DNA from: Polyangiaceae bacterium
Lineage (GTDB): Bacteria; Myxococcota_A; Polyangia; Polyangiales; Polyangiaceae
Direction of reading: 5' to 3'
DNA: 34,918 nt
Assembly: GCA_025937785.1 (NCBI GenBank)
Contig: JAICQQ010000074.1
Location: 1 to 34,918, forward strand
Positions 8,351-15,015 of this stretch are shown here, piece by piece. The stretch's first letter is position 1; every line of letters begins with the position of its first letter. The notes under the pieces are model-generated. The model had not been told where the DNA came from. It searched no databases and was given only the letters and a program-made list of their open reading frames with translations. A program made the position numbers and the translations under genes.

Positions 8351-9766
8351 TTACTGGGCTGCCGTGGCTTCGGGTTTGGCAGCCTGAATGGTGACGCCCT
8401 TGAACTTGGGCTTCTCGCAGTTGCCGCAGACCCACGGGTAGGTCCAGTCCGCCACCTTCTTCGCGCTGTCGGGGATGTAGGGGCTCCAAGCATCGGCGCG
8501 GATCGGACCCTCGGTCTTCCACACCACCTTGAACTGACCGTCCGCCTGAACCTCGCCGATCACGACCGGTTTGTGGAGGTGGTGGTTCTTGGCATCCATG
8601 GTGATGTTGAAGCCGCTCGGTGCCGCGACGACCTGGCCGCCCACGGCCTGACGGACAGCGTCCACATCCGTCGTCCCGGCCTGTTCGACCGCTTGCTTCC
8701 ACATCTGGATGCCGATCCAGGTTGCTTCCATCGGATCGTTCGTCACGCGCTTGGCGCCATCGGGAAGGTTCTTGGCCTTCACGTAGGCCGACCACTGGCC
8801 CTTGAAGTCGGTGTTGGTGGGGTTGTCGATCGACATGAAGTAGTTCCAGGCGGCGAGGTGGCCGACGAGCGGCTTGGTATCGACGCCGCGCAATTCCTCT
8901 TCACCTACCGAGAACGCCACCACGGGGATGTCTTTGGCCTGCAAGCCCTGGTTCCCGAGTTCTTTGTAGAAGGGCACGTTGGAGTCGCCGTTGATGGTCG
9001 AGACGACGGCTGTCGGTTTGCCGGCTGCGAACTTCTTGATGTCGGCGACGATGGTCTGATAGTCACTGTGACCGAACGGGGTGTACTTCTCCAGCACGTC
9101 CGCGTCGGCGACGCCCTTGTCTTTGAGGAAGTACTTGAGGATCTTGTTGGTCGTGCGCGGGTAGACGTAGTCGGTGCCGAGCAGCACCCAGCGCTTCGCG
9201 CCGCCACCTTCGGCGCTCATCAAGTACTCTACGGCCGGGATTGCCTGCTGGTTGGGCGCGGCACCCGTGTAGAACACGTTGAACGACGACTCTTCGCCTT
9301 CGTACTGGACCGGGTAGAACAACAGACCGTTGAGCTCTTCGAAGACCGGCAGCACGGACTTGCGCGAAACGCTCGTCCAGCAGCCGAACGTAACAGCCAC
9401 GCCCTTGTTGATCAGCTCCCGTGCCTTCTCGGCGAACAGCGGCCAGTCGGACGCCGGATCGACGACGACCGGTTCGAGTTGACGGCCGAGGACACCCCCG
9501 TCCTTGTTGATTTGCTCGATGGTCATCAGAGCCACGTCTTTGAGCGACGTCTCGCTGATGGCCATGGTTCCCGATAGAGAATGCAGGATACCGACCTTGA
9601 TCGGGCCGGTGTCTTTGGCTGCCGCTTTCGCCTCCGGCGCAGCAGCGCCCGGAGCCTCCGCAGCGCTGCTGGAGGGTGCAGGGCTATCCGACTTCGCCGC
9701 AGGTCCCTTGCATCCGATGGCGGCGGGTGCCAGGGCGCAGGCAAGCAAACTTATCCAACGTGTCAT
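8351..9766 (-). CDS. urtA: Urea ABC transporter substrate-binding lipoprotein UrtA
   Basis: This is the periplasmic urea-binding protein of the importer, 471 residues from ATG 9766. That start is chosen over an upstream ATG at 9886 because AGGAGA lies six bases before it and because it gives a proper lipoprotein signal (MTRWISLLACALAPAAIGC, lipid-attached Cys19). A disordered Ala/Ser/Pro linker (20-50) leads to the binding domain, which starts IKVGILHSLSGTMAISETSL. The mature sequence carries FGCWTSVSRKSVLPVFEE, LFYPVQYEGEESS and NDPMEATWIGIQMWK, all typical of UrtA. It is the first gene of the operon. Biuret or short amides cannot be excluded as extra ligands, given the neighbours. Confidence 0.95.
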   Translation of the reverse strand: MTRWISLLACALAPAAIGCKGPAAKSDSPAPSSSAAEAPGAAAPEAKAAAKDTGPIKVGILHSLSGTMAISETSLKDVALMTIEQINKDGGVLGRQLEPVVVDPASDWPLFAEKARELINKGVAVTFGCWTSVSRKSVLPVFEELNGLLFYPVQYEGEESSFNVFYTGAAPNQQAIPAVEYLMSAEGGGAKRWVLLGTDYVYPRTTNKILKYFLKDKGVADADVLEKYTPFGHSDYQTIVADIKKFAAGKPTAVVSTINGDSNVPFYKELGNQGLQAKDIPVVAFSVGEEELRGVDTKPLVGHLAAWNYFMSIDNPTNTDFKGQWSAYVKAKNLPDGAKRVTNDPMEATWIGIQMWKQAVEQAGTTDVDAVRQAVGGQVVAAPSGFNITMDAKNHHLHKPVVIGEVQADGQFKVVWKTEGPIRADAWSPYIPDSAKKVADWTYPWVCGNCEKPKFKGVTIQAAKPEATAAQ

Positions 9767-10172
9767 CAAGTATCTCCTGTGGTTGAAGCGAGGCCAGTCG
9801 ACTGTGCAAAGCTGGCGGTTGAAAGCCTTCGGGCCGGCGCCAGCGATCTGGAGCAAACACCGTCGGGCGTCTTGTGGGGCGAACATGCGAGGGAGCCTGT
9901 TTCGGGTGTGTGTCAGGGGGGTTTAGGTTGTCGAAATTGGCACTTCGATCGACGCGCTTGTCAGAGTGGCCTTCGCGAGATCGAAACGCGCTCGGCAGCG
10001 AGCGTGAGCCGCGCGCGCTCGGGCCCGCGGCGGGCGGCCGCAGGGCTTCACAATCACGGCTCTTTTTCGGTGGCGTCGCTGCGCGACGGGAGCGCCAACA
10101 CCCGACCACATCGAACCGCCGGCCTCGCTTGCAGGCTGCAGATTTTGCGTTGCCACAGCTGCTTTCGAGGAC
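9767..10172 (-). promoter_or_regulatory. Leader and probable promoter region of the urt-ure operon
   Basis: These 406 bases between the amidohydrolase gene and urtA contain no convincing coding sequence on either strand. Only the urtA ribosome-binding site is clear (tctcct at 9773-9778 on the plus strand, AGGAGA on the coding strand). A promoter is expected here because the operon starts here. I found no site with correct sigma-54 spacing, no clear sigma-70 pair and no riboswitch I could recognise. Confidence 0.5.
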
Positions 10173-10880
10173 TCAGCCGAGCCTGCTCAGCAAAGCTTCG
10201 GAGGTCGAGATCGCTCCGAACACGCCGTTCTGCATGGTCACCATCTTCAACGCCGCGTCGTGATTGCCGCGATCGGTCGCGGCGCAGCAGTCGCCGAGGA
10301 TCACGCACTCGTAACCGCGATCGTTGGCCTCGCGCATGGTGGTGTGCACGCACACGTCGGTCGTGATGCCCGTGAGCACGAGGTTACGGATGCCACGCTG
10401 CCGCAAGATCATGTCGAGGTCGGTCGCGCAGAACGAACCCTTGCCGGGCTTGTCGATGATCGGCTCTCCCGCCGCGGGAGCGAGATCGGGGATGATGTCC
10501 CAACCGGGTTCACCGCGCACCAAGACGCGGCCGCAGGGCCCGGGATCGCCGATGCCCGGAATCGGGCTCTGGCCCTGCTGCAGCTTGCGGGAGCGCCAGC
10601 GCTTGTTCGCGGGCAAATCTGACAAGTCCGGCCGGTGACCTTCCCGCGTGTGGATCACGTGGAACTGGTGCTTGCGGAACGCCGCCAGCACACGCTGAAT
10701 CGGCTCGATACAGGCGCGAGTGATGGAAATGTCGTAGCCCAAGAGGTCGATGTAGCCGCCCTTTCCGCAGAAGTCGGTCTGCATATCGATGATGACGAGG
10801 GCCGTATTCGCGGCCTCGAGCTTGCCGTCGTAGGGCCAGGGGTAAGGTTGTGCATCTATATAGGTGGGTGCTGCCGCCAT
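10173..10880 (-). CDS. Cysteine hydrolase of the isochorismatase family, probable biuret (or ureidoacrylate-type) amidohydrolase
   Basis: This 235-residue isochorismatase-fold cysteine amidohydrolase resembles biuret hydrolase (BiuH) and RutB. The catalytic triad can be placed as Asp32 (ALVIIDMQTDF), Lys144 (PIIDKPGKGSF) and Cys177 (TGITTDVCVHTT). The 33-residue Lys-Cys spacing equals that known for BiuH and RutB. The stretch TTDVCVHTTMREANDRGYEC is a family hallmark. No signal peptide is present, so it acts in the cytosol. It lies upstream of the urea operon on the same strand and near an allophanate-hydrolase-like gene. That context favours biuret as substrate, giving allophanate and ammonia. 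Other amides such as ureidoacrylate remain possible. An AAGG nine bases before ATG 10880 is a weak ribosome-binding site. Confidence 0.85.
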   Translation of the reverse strand: MAAAPTYIDAQPYPWPYDGKLEAANTALVIIDMQTDFCGKGGYIDLLGYDISITRACIEPIQRVLAAFRKHQFHVIHTREGHRPDLSDLPANKRWRSRKLQQGQSPIPGIGDPGPCGRVLVRGEPGWDIIPDLAPAAGEPIIDKPGKGSFCATDLDMILRQRGIRNLVLTGITTDVCVHTTMREANDRGYECVILGDCCAATDRGNHDAALKMVTMQNGVFGAISTSEALLSRLG

Positions 10881-11047
10881 GAGCGCAGCCTTAGCGCTCG
10901 ATGTGTTTCACCCCGGTATCCAGCGCGCGTCGGTGCGGGGGAACGAGGACGGCCGAGCGATTTGTCCACGCCATTCGCGGCTGGGGCCCCGACCTTTTTG
11001 TCATGTCACACATCCAAAGCCTGTCGGACACATTCTGTTAACACTCG

Positions 11048-11066
11048 GCGCGGGATGGTCCCGCGC
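11048..11066. promoter_or_regulatory. Hairpin in the divergent intergenic region 10881-11200
   Basis: A perfect 8-bp inverted repeat (gcgcggga / tcccgcgc, loop tgg) lies between the divergently transcribed amidohydrolase and porin genes. It has no T-run, so it could be an operator or a transcript hairpin. The rest of this 320-base stretch must hold both promoters, but I cannot place a confident -35/-10 or sigma-54 site. Confidence 0.4.
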
Positions 11067-11200
11067 ATAGCCGCCCCAACGCGCCCGGTTGGCTACCAAA
11101 ACTGGCTAGGTCCAAGTGCAAACCAATGGCTGGACATTAGCCCTTGCTTAGGTGTGGGCGCCTCCCTCCCCATGCTCCAATGTGACCAACGGTGATATCC

Positions 11201-12526
11201 ATGAAAAAGACTAGTTTTTCTTGCAGAAATCGAGCTTCCTTCGCCGTGCGCACAGCTCTTGCCGCGACCTTGATCAGCGCCGGAGCTGCCGCACAGGTTC
11301 CCCCGGCAGAGCCCGCACCCGCTGTACCGCCTGCCGACGCACCGCCTCCGGTCGAGGCCGCACCCGCAGCTCCCGCAGAGGCGGCGCCGCCCGCCGAACC
11401 CGCACCGGCACCCGAACCTGCGCCGGCGCCCGAACCAGCGCCCGTGGCCGCCGCACCCGTGGAGTCGGAGCCGATGCCGATGCCGATGCCAGAAGGGGAA
11501 CCTCCTCCGGTGGAGGAGCCCGAGTCGAAGCTCGCCCCGATCAGTGTGGGGGGCTGGCTGCGCGTGGGCTTCAAGTTCCAGGGTCACGAGGATCCGGAGA
11601 AGCTCAACGATGCCTCCGTCGACACGTCCTACGCCGAACTGCACGCCTCGGGGCAGGCCCACGAGCTCGTGAACTGGACGTTCAACATGAACGCCAACGG
11701 GAACAACGGCGAAGTGCACATCATGGATGCGATCATCCAGCTCGACTTGACCGACCCGTTCCACATTTGGGTAGGCCAGCACCTCGTCGCATCCGATCGC
11801 AGCAACTTCAGCGGTCCCTTCTTCATGAGCCCGTGGAACTACCCGGGCCTCACGGGACCTCGCCAAGGGCCCACCGGTCGTAACGTCGGTGCTACCCTTT
11901 GGGGCGACATCGGTGGCACGGGCAAGTTCAAGTACTACGCCGGTGTCTACGATTTGACCAACGGAGGATTGCTCGACGCTGCCGGTGCGCCGGATGCGGA
12001 CTCGGATCGGCCGCTCTACTCCGGCCGTCTGAACCTCGCGATCATCGGCGAAGAGCCCGGGTACTACAACAGCAGCACGTACTACGGTGCCAAAGACATT
12101 CTGGCCATCGGTGTCGCCGGTCAGTACCAGGGTCAAACGCCGGCCGCCGGTGAGAACTATCGGATGTTCAACGCCGACCTGCTCGCCGAGTTCAGCCCCG
12201 GAGGCGGCGCCGCCGGCACCATCACCGGTGAAGGTGCGATCTATCGCTATCAAGAGGTCGTCGACCAAGCGACGACCGGCCTGATGGGGCTAGTCTCGTG
12301 GCTGGTGCCCGGCGACATCGCCGGTGGTCGCGCCCAGATCGGCGCCCGCTACCAAGGTAAGTGGGTCGAAGAAGCCGAGAATACGCCGGTCACGTCGATC
12401 AACGACTTCTGGCTCGCGTACGTGCTCAACTCGTACAACACGCGTATCACCGCGACCTACACGCGCACTTACGACGCGGGCCTGGATCCCCAAGCGATTC
12501 AGCTGGGCTTCCAGACCATTCAGTGA
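11201..12526 (+). CDS. Outer-membrane porin with Pro/Ala-rich linker, possibly for urea or short amides
   Basis: This predicted beta-barrel porin has 441 residues from ATG 11201, which is preceded by GGTGAT. A GTG three codons earlier is the alternative start. Residues 1-31 form a signal peptide (KKTSF n-region, ending SAGAAA). Residues 33-108 are a Pro/Ala/Glu repeat linker (PAPEPAP units, then MPMPMP). The barrel follows from about 111 with alternating strands such as SVGGWLRVGFKFQG and a last strand AIQLGFQTIQ. The pattern recalls phosphate-selective-porin-like and short-chain-amide/urea porins such as FmdC, which in other bacteria sit near amide and urea genes. Placement between biuret- and allophanate-hydrolase-like genes suggests it admits urea-like solutes. 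It ends in Gln rather than the usual aromatic residue. Substrate is inference only. Confidence 0.8.
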   Translation: MKKTSFSCRNRASFAVRTALAATLISAGAAAQVPPAEPAPAVPPADAPPPVEAAPAAPAEAAPPAEPAPAPEPAPAPEPAPVAAAPVESEPMPMPMPEGEPPPVEEPESKLAPISVGGWLRVGFKFQGHEDPEKLNDASVDTSYAELHASGQAHELVNWTFNMNANGNNGEVHIMDAIIQLDLTDPFHIWVGQHLVASDRSNFSGPFFMSPWNYPGLTGPRQGPTGRNVGATLWGDIGGTGKFKYYAGVYDLTNGGLLDAAGAPDADSDRPLYSGRLNLAIIGEEPGYYNSSTYYGAKDILAIGVAGQYQGQTPAAGENYRMFNADLLAEFSPGGGAAGTITGEGAIYRYQEVVDQATTGLMGLVSWLVPGDIAGGRAQIGARYQGKWVEEAENTPVTSINDFWLAYVLNSYNTRITATYTRTYDAGLDPQAIQLGFQTIQ

Positions 12527-12543
12527 GAGCTGACTCGCCGTTA

Positions 12544-12573
12544 CCCTCGCCCCGCGCGCGCGTGGGGCGGGGG
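12544..12573. terminator. Hairpin between convergent porin and amidase genes
   Basis: CCCTCGCCCC at 12544-12553 pairs with GGGGCGGGGG at 12564-12573 (ten pairs, one G-T), leaving a ten-base GC loop. It sits 18 bases after the porin stop and 25 bases from the end of the convergent amidase gene. There is no T-run on either side, so strong intrinsic termination is uncertain. Confidence 0.5.
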
Positions 12574-12598
12574 AGCGCGAGCAGTCGCTGAGCGCGCC

Positions 12599-13936
12599 TC
12601 AGGGGACGGCGCTGAAGCGCTCGCCCCACTCCAGCAGCTGACGATCGCTGAAAGCCTGTCCCAGCAGCGTCACGCCGAGCGGCAGGCCGTCGCTGCGAAA
12701 GCCAGCGGGCAGCGCGATGCCGGTCAAGTCGAGCAAGTTCACGAAGTTCGTATAGTAGCCGAGCCGCGTGTTGAGCTCGATGGGATCCTGCTCGAGCTCG
12801 GCGATGGTCCAGGTCGTGGGCGTGGTGGGGAGCAGCAAATAGTCCATCTGCGCCCACTCGGCCTCGGTGGCGCGACGAAGCTCGGCCAGGCGATACTGTC
12901 CGCGGAACGCGTCCAGAGCGGTGCGGGTGTGCGCTTCCTGCACGACGCTACGGAACACGGGGAGCACGGCCTCCGGTCGAGTGCGCAGGAGCTCGCCCGC
13001 GGCCTCCAGGCGCTCCGCCAGCCAGGGTCCGTGATAGAGGAGTCGGGCGGTCTCGCGAAAGGCCGAGAGATCGATGGTGACCGTGCTCGCGCCCAAGCGG
13101 CGAAAGCGCTCGACGGCGCCTTGATACAAGGTGGCGGCGTCGGCATCCCCGAACGTCTCCAGTTGGCTCGGGCCGACGACGCCGATGCGCGGTGCGGTGG
13201 GGGATGGAACCGGGGTGGGGGCCTGCCTCGAGAACGGATCGAGCGCGTCGTAGCTCGCGCACAGAGAGAACAGCTCGGCGAGATCGCCGACGCACGAGGC
13301 GAAGATGCTCACGCAATCGAGCGAGCGACAAGCAGGCACGACGCCGCGAATACTGAGCACCCCGCGCGTGGGTTTCAGCCCAACGATGTCGTTCAGCGCG
13401 GCGGGCACCCGGCCCGAGCCCGCCGTGTCGGTGCCCAGGGAGAAACAGGCAAGCCCGGTCGCCACCACGAACGCGGATCCCGAGCTCGAGCCCCCGGAGA
13501 TGAAGCGTGGATCGAAGGGATTTCGGCAGACCCCGTAAGGGCTGCGCACCCCAGAGAGTCCGGTGGCGAACTGGTCCAGGTTGGTCTTACCCATGAAGAT
13601 CGCGCCGGCCTCGATCAAGCGATCGACCACGGGCGACGAACGCGCGGGCGTGTAGCTGAAAGCAGGGCAGGCGGCGGTGGTGGGGTAGCCCGCCACGTCG
13701 ATGTTGTCCTTCACCGCGAAGGGCACACCGTACAGCGGCAGTTCCTGACCCCGCTCCCTGCGCGCCTGCGCTGACGTCAGACTGGAGTGGATGCTCGCCC
13801 GGGGCGCGCGCGTGATCCAGGCCTCCGGGGTGGCGTCGGCGCGGCGTTGGAGGTCGAGGTGGAGCGCGTCGAGTGCGCTCGGATCGTCAGCGAGCGCTCG
13901 CACTTTGCGGAGCGGGAGAACTTCGGGCTTCGGCAC
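12599..13936 (-). CDS. Allophanate-hydrolase-like amidase (amidase domain only)
   Basis: This 445-residue amidase-signature enzyme is most like the amidase half of allophanate hydrolase (AtzF, DUR1-type), which hydrolyses allophanate to ammonia and N-carboxycarbamate. The catalytic triad is Lys76 (VPFAVKDNIDVAG), cis-Ser150 (ISGGSSSGSA) and nucleophile Ser174 (GTDTAGSGRVPA). The 74- and 24-residue spacings match those of AtzF, and GTDTAGSGRVPA is typical of this subgroup. The protein ends with the amidase fold, without the extra C-terminal domain of about 150 residues of AtzF. It uses a GTG start with a poor ribosome-binding site, 49 bases downstream of ilvY on the same strand. A general amidase is the alternative, but the nearby urease and biuret-hydrolase-like genes support the allophanate role. 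Confidence 0.85.
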   Translation of the reverse strand: MPKPEVLPLRKVRALADDPSALDALHLDLQRRADATPEAWITRAPRASIHSSLTSAQARRERGQELPLYGVPFAVKDNIDVAGYPTTAACPAFSYTPARSSPVVDRLIEAGAIFMGKTNLDQFATGLSGVRSPYGVCRNPFDPRFISGGSSSGSAFVVATGLACFSLGTDTAGSGRVPAALNDIVGLKPTRGVLSIRGVVPACRSLDCVSIFASCVGDLAELFSLCASYDALDPFSRQAPTPVPSPTAPRIGVVGPSQLETFGDADAATLYQGAVERFRRLGASTVTIDLSAFRETARLLYHGPWLAERLEAAGELLRTRPEAVLPVFRSVVQEAHTRTALDAFRGQYRLAELRRATEAEWAQMDYLLLPTTPTTWTIAELEQDPIELNTRLGYYTNFVNLLDLTGIALPAGFRSDGLPLGVTLLGQAFSDRQLLEWGERFSAVP

Positions 13937-13985
13937 GGGCCGACTCTAGCAGAGCTCGGCGACGCCAGGTTGTTTCGGGCGCGAG

Positions 13986-14861
13986 TCACGCCGTCGCTTC
14001 CCAGAACGCCGCCACCAGTGGATCGGACAGGCGGCTCTTGCCAGTGCACAGCCCCACCCGGAACTCGCCCAACTTGGGTTCGACCTCGAGGGCGCGGACC
14101 TTGCCCGACAGGGGGCTTTGTTCCATCACCAGCCGCGGCACTACGCCCACGGCGCAGCCAGTACTGACCAGCGAGAGAATTGCTTCGTTCCCCGTAACCT
14201 CGCTGTACATGTTGGGCGTGACCCGGCGCTGTCGGAACCAACGGTCGACCGCGACGCGGGCCAGGCCCTGAGCGGGCAGCACCACGGGCAGCGCCGCCCA
14301 ATCGATGGCGCGTTCGGCCACGCGCCGGCTGACGTCGCACGAGAGCGCGGGCGCGACGAAGTCTAGTGGCGTGTACGCCACGATGCGCGTGACCCAGCGC
14401 TCCGGGACTCGCTCCGGCAGCGCCGCCACGGCGATGTCCACGTCACCGCGGTCGAGCATGCTGAGGGCACTGGCCGCGTAGCCCGTCTCGAGCCGCACGT
14501 GGATGTCAGGGTAGGCCCTGCGAAAGCGGCTGAGCAGGTCGGGCAGGAAGCTCTGGCAGGCGGTCACGGTGGCGAAGATCGAGATCGTGCCGCGCAACCG
14601 CTCCGGCTCTTGGCGCAGGGCCTGCTCCAGCTGATCCCGTTCGTCGAGCACGCGCGACGCGAAGTGCTGGAAGCGTTGGCCCTGCGCTGTCAGTTGCACG
14701 CTGCGATTGTCCCGTTCGAACAAGGGCTGGCCGACGTCACGCTCGAGCCGCTGAATGGCGCGACTCAGAGCCGACGCGCTGATGTGACATTCCGAGCTCG
14801 TGTGGCCGAAATGCAGGGACCGCGCCAGGTGCACGAACAAGCGTAACTCTTCGAAGTCCAT
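13986..14861 (-). CDS. ilvY: LysR-type regulator IlvY
   Basis: IlvY activates ilvC when acetohydroxy acid substrates are present. The start is placed at ATG 14861 (MDFEELRLFVHLARSLHFG), which aligns with the E. coli IlvY N-terminus and gives 291 residues. An upstream in-frame ATG at 14921 would extend into the operator region. The winged helix-turn-helix is in about residues 1-60 (ISASALSRAIQRLERDVGQP, LFERDNRSVQLT). The effector domain follows, with IFATVTACQSFLPDLLSRFR, DVDIAVAALPE and GNEAILSLVSTGCAVGVVPR, all matching IlvY patterns. It is divergent from ilvC, the classic arrangement. atzF-like follows 49 bases downstream and may share its transcript. Confidence 0.93.
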   Translation of the reverse strand: MDFEELRLFVHLARSLHFGHTSSECHISASALSRAIQRLERDVGQPLFERDNRSVQLTAQGQRFQHFASRVLDERDQLEQALRQEPERLRGTISIFATVTACQSFLPDLLSRFRRAYPDIHVRLETGYAASALSMLDRGDVDIAVAALPERVPERWVTRIVAYTPLDFVAPALSCDVSRRVAERAIDWAALPVVLPAQGLARVAVDRWFRQRRVTPNMYSEVTGNEAILSLVSTGCAVGVVPRLVMEQSPLSGKVRALEVEPKLGEFRVGLCTGKSRLSDPLVAAFWEATA

Positions 14862-14876
14862 CAGTAACTTGATTGT

Positions 14877-14911
14877 TGCATATTGTGCATCGTAGTGATT
14901 CGCACAATGCA
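14877..14911. promoter_or_regulatory. Probable IlvY operator: inverted repeat between ilvY and ilvC
   Basis: ATTGTGC at 14882-14888 and its exact complement GCACAAT at 14902-14908 are separated by 13 bases. The symmetry extends imperfectly outward (TGCAT and GCA), so each arm is a TGCAT-like/TTGTGC unit. It lies just upstream of the ilvY start, where LysR regulators usually bind. The E. coli ilvYC region also has two such operator sites. The match to the region is clear, and binding is inferred. Confidence 0.65.
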
Positions 14912-14954
14912 CTGTACGCAATACTAGCTGCGGGTCAAGCTACCGCTCGTTTCC

Positions 14955-14992
14955 AGACCTAGGCACAGTTCCCAGGTCTAGTCACAGTCCCC
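14955..14992. repeat. Second inverted/direct repeat in the ilvC leader
   Basis: agacct (14955-14960) is complementary to aggtct (14974-14979). Overlapping this, ctaggcacagttccc (14959-14973) is nearly repeated as ctagtcacagtcccc (14978-14992). The spacing is about 19 bases, close to two helical turns. It may be a further regulator site in the ilvC leader. The ilvC ribosome-binding site AGGAG lies just after, at 15002-15006. Confidence 0.5.
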
Positions 14993-15015
14993 TCGAGTCA
15001 CAGGAGTTACCCCCA

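Noticed and set aside
9767..9886. Upstream in-frame start for urtA at 9886
   Set aside because: It would bury the lipoprotein signal 40 residues inside the protein. ATG 9766 has a well-placed AGGAGA.
9780..9970. Guanidine-type riboswitch or sigma-54 site upstream of urtA
   Set aside because: No conserved core of a known riboswitch was recognised, and no GG-N10-GC pair with good flanks was seen on the coding strand.
11100..11160. Sigma-54-like promoter (TGG...TTGC) upstream of the porin
   Set aside because: Candidate GG and GC elements are 12 bases apart instead of the required 10. The one pair with correct spacing has a poor -12 element.
14862..14921. Longer ilvY starting at 14921
   Set aside because: The extra 20 residues overlap the operator-like repeats, and ATG 14861 aligns with the known IlvY N-terminus.
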